Positions 5,792 through 7,688 of a DNA stretch of 7,688 nucleotides are shown piece after piece (position 1 is the stretch's first letter; every line of letters begins with the position of its first letter). Where the stretch lies: contig JAEDMA010000062.1 of NCBI GenBank assembly GCA_016295005.1, forward strand, positions 1-7,688, given 5' to 3'. Made by a program: the position numbers and the translations under genes. The notes below the pieces were generated by a model. It did not search any database. It saw nothing but the letters and a program-made list of their open reading frames with translations, and was not told the DNA's origin. The DNA is from Christensenellaceae bacterium (GTDB lineage Bacteria; Bacillota; Clostridia; Christensenellales; Borkfalkiaceae).

Positions 5792-6664
5792 ATGAAGAAG
5801 TTTAAGGAAATAACCTTTGATATAGGGTACGTTATAATAGCGGGGTTTATAGTAGCCTTTGCGAGTTATATGTTTCAGAACAGCAACAACTTTGCTCCGG
5901 GCGGAATCGGCGGTCTGGCTACGATAGTTTATCATCTTACCAACGACAGGTTTCCGTGGGCGTTCTGGCTTATATTGTTTAACGCGCCTATTTTCATTTT
6001 AATGGCAATATTCGTCGATAAAAAACTCGGCTTAATACTTCTCGTTTATATCTGTGCGCAAGGTTTCGGGGCGTCGCTTATGCAGTGGCTGAATATTCCC
6101 GCGTATTGCAAGGCTAATAATGGCGAAGATTACGAAATAATTATAGCGTGTATCGCCACGGGCGTAATATCGGGCGTGGGTTTTTCCATGACGTTAAGGC
6201 GTTTCGGCGCAAGCGGCGGGACGTACGCTATATCGGCGCTCATAAAAAAGGTAAGACCCGAAGCGAATATCGCGTATCTGTCTTTCATAATGGATGGCAG
6301 CGTCGTTTTAATATCCTTTTTCAGTTTCGGTATGAACATTACTTCGGCGATAGGAACGCTTATCAACCTTTTTATAGCGAACGTCGTCGTAGACGTATGT
6401 CTTTCAGGACTTAAAAACGGCTATAAATTCGAAATTATCACCGACAGACCTGACGAACTTTCCGAAGAGTTGCTTACCAGGTTAAAGCACGGCGTAACTT
6501 CCATAAAAGTAGAAGGAATGTATTCCAAAACGGACAGAACGATGCTTATTTGTATAATCCGTAAAAAACAAGTCGGCGAAATGTATAAGATAATCAAAAA
6601 GTACGGCGGCACTTTTGCGGACGTTACCAAGGTAAACGAAGTGTTCGGGAAGTTCGCAAAATAA
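5792..6664 (+). CDS. YitT family membrane protein (DUF161 + DUF2179)
   Basis: The 290-residue protein has the typical YitT length and layout. An N-terminal membrane domain with about six segments (roughly 10-28, 56-75, 80-98, 114-134, 160-178, 184-205) carries two Gly-rich internal repeats, APGGIGGLA (35-43) and GASGGTYA (139-146), which mark the duplicated DUF161 half. A soluble C-terminal DUF2179 domain follows (about 210-286, GYKFEIITDRPDEL through GTFADVTKVNEVFGK). Family members are common and multi-copy in Firmicutes; substrate and function are mostly unknown, with transport or regulation suggested. AGAAGGA (5781-5787) just before the ATG supports the start. It is probably the last gene of the trpS operon, since the 80 nt upstream hold no good promoter and a strong terminator follows 16 nt after the stop. 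Confidence 0.92.
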   Translation: MKKFKEITFDIGYVIIAGFIVAFASYMFQNSNNFAPGGIGGLATIVYHLTNDRFPWAFWLILFNAPIFILMAIFVDKKLGLILLVYICAQGFGASLMQWLNIPAYCKANNGEDYEIIIACIATGVISGVGFSMTLRRFGASGGTYAISALIKKVRPEANIAYLSFIMDGSVVLISFFSFGMNITSAIGTLINLFIANVVVDVCLSGLKNGYKFEIITDRPDELSEELLTRLKHGVTSIKVEGMYSKTDRTMLICIIRKKQVGEMYKIIKKYGGTFADVTKVNEVFGKFAK

Positions 6665-6680
6665 CTGAATTAAAAAATTC

Positions 6681-6707
6681 AAGGAAGGGGAACCCCCTTC
6701 CTTTTTT
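6681..6707 (+). terminator. Strong intrinsic terminator ending the trpS-yitT operon
   Basis: AAGGAAGGGG (6681-6690) pairs perfectly with CCCCTTCCTT (6694-6703) across a 3-nt loop, followed by a run of T to 6707. The G/C-rich core and T-tract make this the best terminator in the window. Confidence 0.92.
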
Positions 6708-6814
6708 CGTTGCATAAAACGTGTTATTGATAAATATATTTTAAGTAAGAGAAGAGTTGTTTTGGCTGAAAAACGTTTCGCGCGTATCGGGTCAAAACTT
6801 TCTTTAAAAGCGAG

Positions 6815-6869
6815 TTATCCACAGTGTTTAACCGATAAAATGTGGAAATGTTGAAAACCGAGTGGAAAA
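6815..6869. promoter_or_regulatory. DnaA-box cluster upstream of the amidase gene
   Basis: TTATCCACA at 6815-6823 is a perfect consensus DnaA box. On the opposite strand three single-mismatch relatives of TTWTNCACA follow closely: ATTTCCACA (6841-6849), TTTTCAACA (6849-6857) and TTTTCCACT (6861-6869). The cluster lies entirely between the operon terminator and the preferred amidase start at 6872. A DnaA-binding role is inferred from sequence only. It is too small, and lacks the usual dnaA/dnaN neighbours, to be called a replication origin. Confidence 0.45.
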
Positions 6870-6871
6870 TT

Positions 6872-7579
6872 ATGTCGATTATGAAAAAAACAGCAGTAAT
6901 AGTAACTTTCGTTTTAATAATAGTCACGTTCGTTTTATGTTTCGGCGCGATGAGAGTAAAACCCGTTACGGGGAACGAGCCGAATAAAATCACAATAGTG
7001 CTGGACGCGGGACACGGCGGAATCGACGGCGGCGTGTGCGGTTCGCAAACGGGTATAAAGGAAAGCGAAATCAATCTAGCTATAGTAAAAAAACTTCAGG
7101 GATATCTTGAAAGCGGCGGATTTTCCGTCGTGTTGACGAGAAATTCCGACGAAGGGTTATACGGGGTGGCAACATCTTCGAGAAAAAAGAAAGATATGCT
7201 TAAAAGAAAACAGATAATAGAAGAGTCGAATGCCGATCTGGTAGTCAGCATACACCAGAATTTTTATTCGTCCGAATCGAGACGCGGCGCGCAGGTGTTT
7301 TATAAACCGAACGATGAAAAGGCAAAGATACTTTCTAAGTGTATACAGGAATCGTACAATTCCATGGAAGAAGCGGTAAGGAGTTGTTCGCCGCTTACGG
7401 GGGATTATTACATATTGAATTGTTCTTCCGTTCCGTCGGTGATATGCGAGTGCGGTTTTCTGTCCAACCCGTCGGACGAAATGGCGCTTTCCACCGACGA
7501 ATACAGAGAAAAAATAGCCTACGCAACCTTTAAGGGAATAATATCGTACTTTGCGGAAACGTCGTTTAATTTTTTTTGA
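6872..7579 (+). CDS. cwlD: N-acetylmuramoyl-L-alanine amidase, CwlD-like, membrane-anchored
   Basis: This Amidase_3-family zinc hydrolase cleaves the amide bond between N-acetylmuramic acid and L-alanine in peptidoglycan, outside the membrane. From the preferred start it has 235 residues, close to the length of B. subtilis CwlD. Residues 6-27 form one hydrophobic helix, an anchor or uncleaved signal. The catalytic domain holds the zinc ligands His48 (LDAGHGG), Glu64 (GIKESEINLAI) and His128 (VVSIHQN), and the catalytic Glu193 (VICECGFLSNPSDE). CwlD proteins help form muramic-delta-lactam in the spore cortex; single-domain architecture and length favour CwlD, but a vegetative amidase is possible. 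The ATG at 6872 has GAGTGGA 5 nt upstream. Other in-frame starts are GTG 6842, ATG 6848 and ATG 6881; the first two would place coding sequence over the DnaA-box cluster and lack a binding site. A run of eight T ends at the stop codon. No convincing promoter was found. Confidence 0.88.
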   Translation: MSIMKKTAVIVTFVLIIVTFVLCFGAMRVKPVTGNEPNKITIVLDAGHGGIDGGVCGSQTGIKESEINLAIVKKLQGYLESGGFSVVLTRNSDEGLYGVATSSRKKKDMLKRKQIIEESNADLVVSIHQNFYSSESRRGAQVFYKPNDEKAKILSKCIQESYNSMEEAVRSCSPLTGDYYILNCSSVPSVICECGFLSNPSDEMALSTDEYREKIAYATFKGIISYFAETSFNFF

Positions 7580-7602
7580 GAAAGTGTAAAGTTAATTATT
7601 GT

Positions 7603-7629
7603 TAAGCCGAATATATTTCGGCTTATTTT
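7603..7629 (+). terminator. Intrinsic terminator of the amidase gene
   Basis: TAAGCCGAA (7603-7611) pairs perfectly with TTCGGCTTA (7617-7625) across a 5-nt loop, followed by TTTT. It lies 23 nt after the stop codon and immediately before the next promoter. Confidence 0.8.
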
Positions 7630-7630
7630 A

Positions 7631-7659
7631 TTGTCTTTTCGCCATAAATATTGTATAAT
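7631..7659 (+). promoter_or_regulatory. Sigma-A promoter of an off-window transcript
   Basis: A -35 TTGTCT (7631-7636) and a perfect -10 TATAAT (7654-7659) are 17 bp apart. The predicted start is near 7666, so the transcript would begin almost exactly at the inverted repeat 7669-7688. Its gene lies beyond the window. Confidence 0.7.
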
Positions 7660-7668
7660 ACGCGTAGG

Positions 7669-7688
7669 GAGTTTGTGTTCACAAACTC
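7669..7688. repeat. Perfect 20-nt inverted repeat at the predicted transcript start
   Basis: GAGTTTGTG (7669-7677) and CACAAACTC (7680-7688) are perfect reverse complements around TT. It sits at about +3 to +22 of the predicted transcript. It could be a repressor operator, a 5'-end stabilising hairpin, or the first stem of a structured leader RNA. The window ends at its last base, so what follows is unknown. Confidence 0.6.

Noticed and set aside
5612..5935. Minus-strand open frame across the rlmD-yitT junction
   Set aside because: It overlaps the coding ends of two recognised genes and has no recognisable product or promoter.
6665..6871. Full chromosomal replication origin
   Set aside because: Only one perfect DnaA box is present, there is no clear unwinding region with DnaA-trio repeats, and no dnaA, dnaN, rpmH or parAB genes are nearby. 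Kept only as a DnaA-box cluster.
1..7688. CRISPR array, insertion sequence, prophage, tRNA or rRNA genes
   Set aside because: Reading both strands I saw no regularly spaced direct repeats, no transposase or integrase, no phage genes and no tRNA cloverleaf or rRNA sequence.

Overview
The window looks like chromosomal DNA of a low-GC Gram-positive bacterium of the class Clostridia, probably an uncultured gut lineage. The reasons are moderate AT-richness, strong AGGAGG-type ribosome binding sites, every gene on the + strand, and a gene set typical of Clostridia: a DUF5685 protein next to a J-like protein with a Cys-rich tail, a YitT-family protein and a CwlD-like amidase. I cannot place it more precisely. 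There is no sign of phage, insertion sequence, CRISPR array, tRNA or rRNA.

Layout. (1) At the left edge is the C-terminal two-thirds of peptide chain release factor 1 (prfA), cut by the window start. (2) A small single-gene unit follows, with its own promoter, a 135-residue P-loop protein and a terminator. (3) A tightly packed operon runs from about 1245 to 6707: trpS, a DUF5685 gene, a degenerate J-domain/TPR gene, a six-segment membrane protein, an RlmD-type 23S rRNA uracil methyltransferase and a YitT-family membrane protein. It ends at a strong hairpin terminator. Its first five genes are separated by 2 nt or overlap (25 nt, then two TAATG stop/start overlaps), so they are almost certainly co-transcribed and translationally coupled. 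(4) A short intergenic region holds one perfect DnaA box and three near-matches. (5) A CwlD-like N-acetylmuramoyl-L-alanine amidase with an N-terminal membrane anchor follows, with its own terminator. (6) At the right edge is a good sigma-A promoter whose predicted transcript opens with a perfect 9-bp inverted repeat, cut by the window end.

Most genes are housekeeping: translation termination, tRNA charging, rRNA modification and cell-wall or spore-cortex remodelling. The least understood part is the three-gene block at 2331-4293 (DUF5685, HPD-less J-like/TPR/Cys-rich protein, integral membrane protein). Its DUF5685 member carries two Asp-rich helices spaced and worded much like the metal-binding motifs of squalene/phytoene synthases, as well as a CxxC...CxxH set. 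This is the best candidate in the window for an undescribed system. The DnaA-box cluster is the other signal that ordinary annotation would miss.
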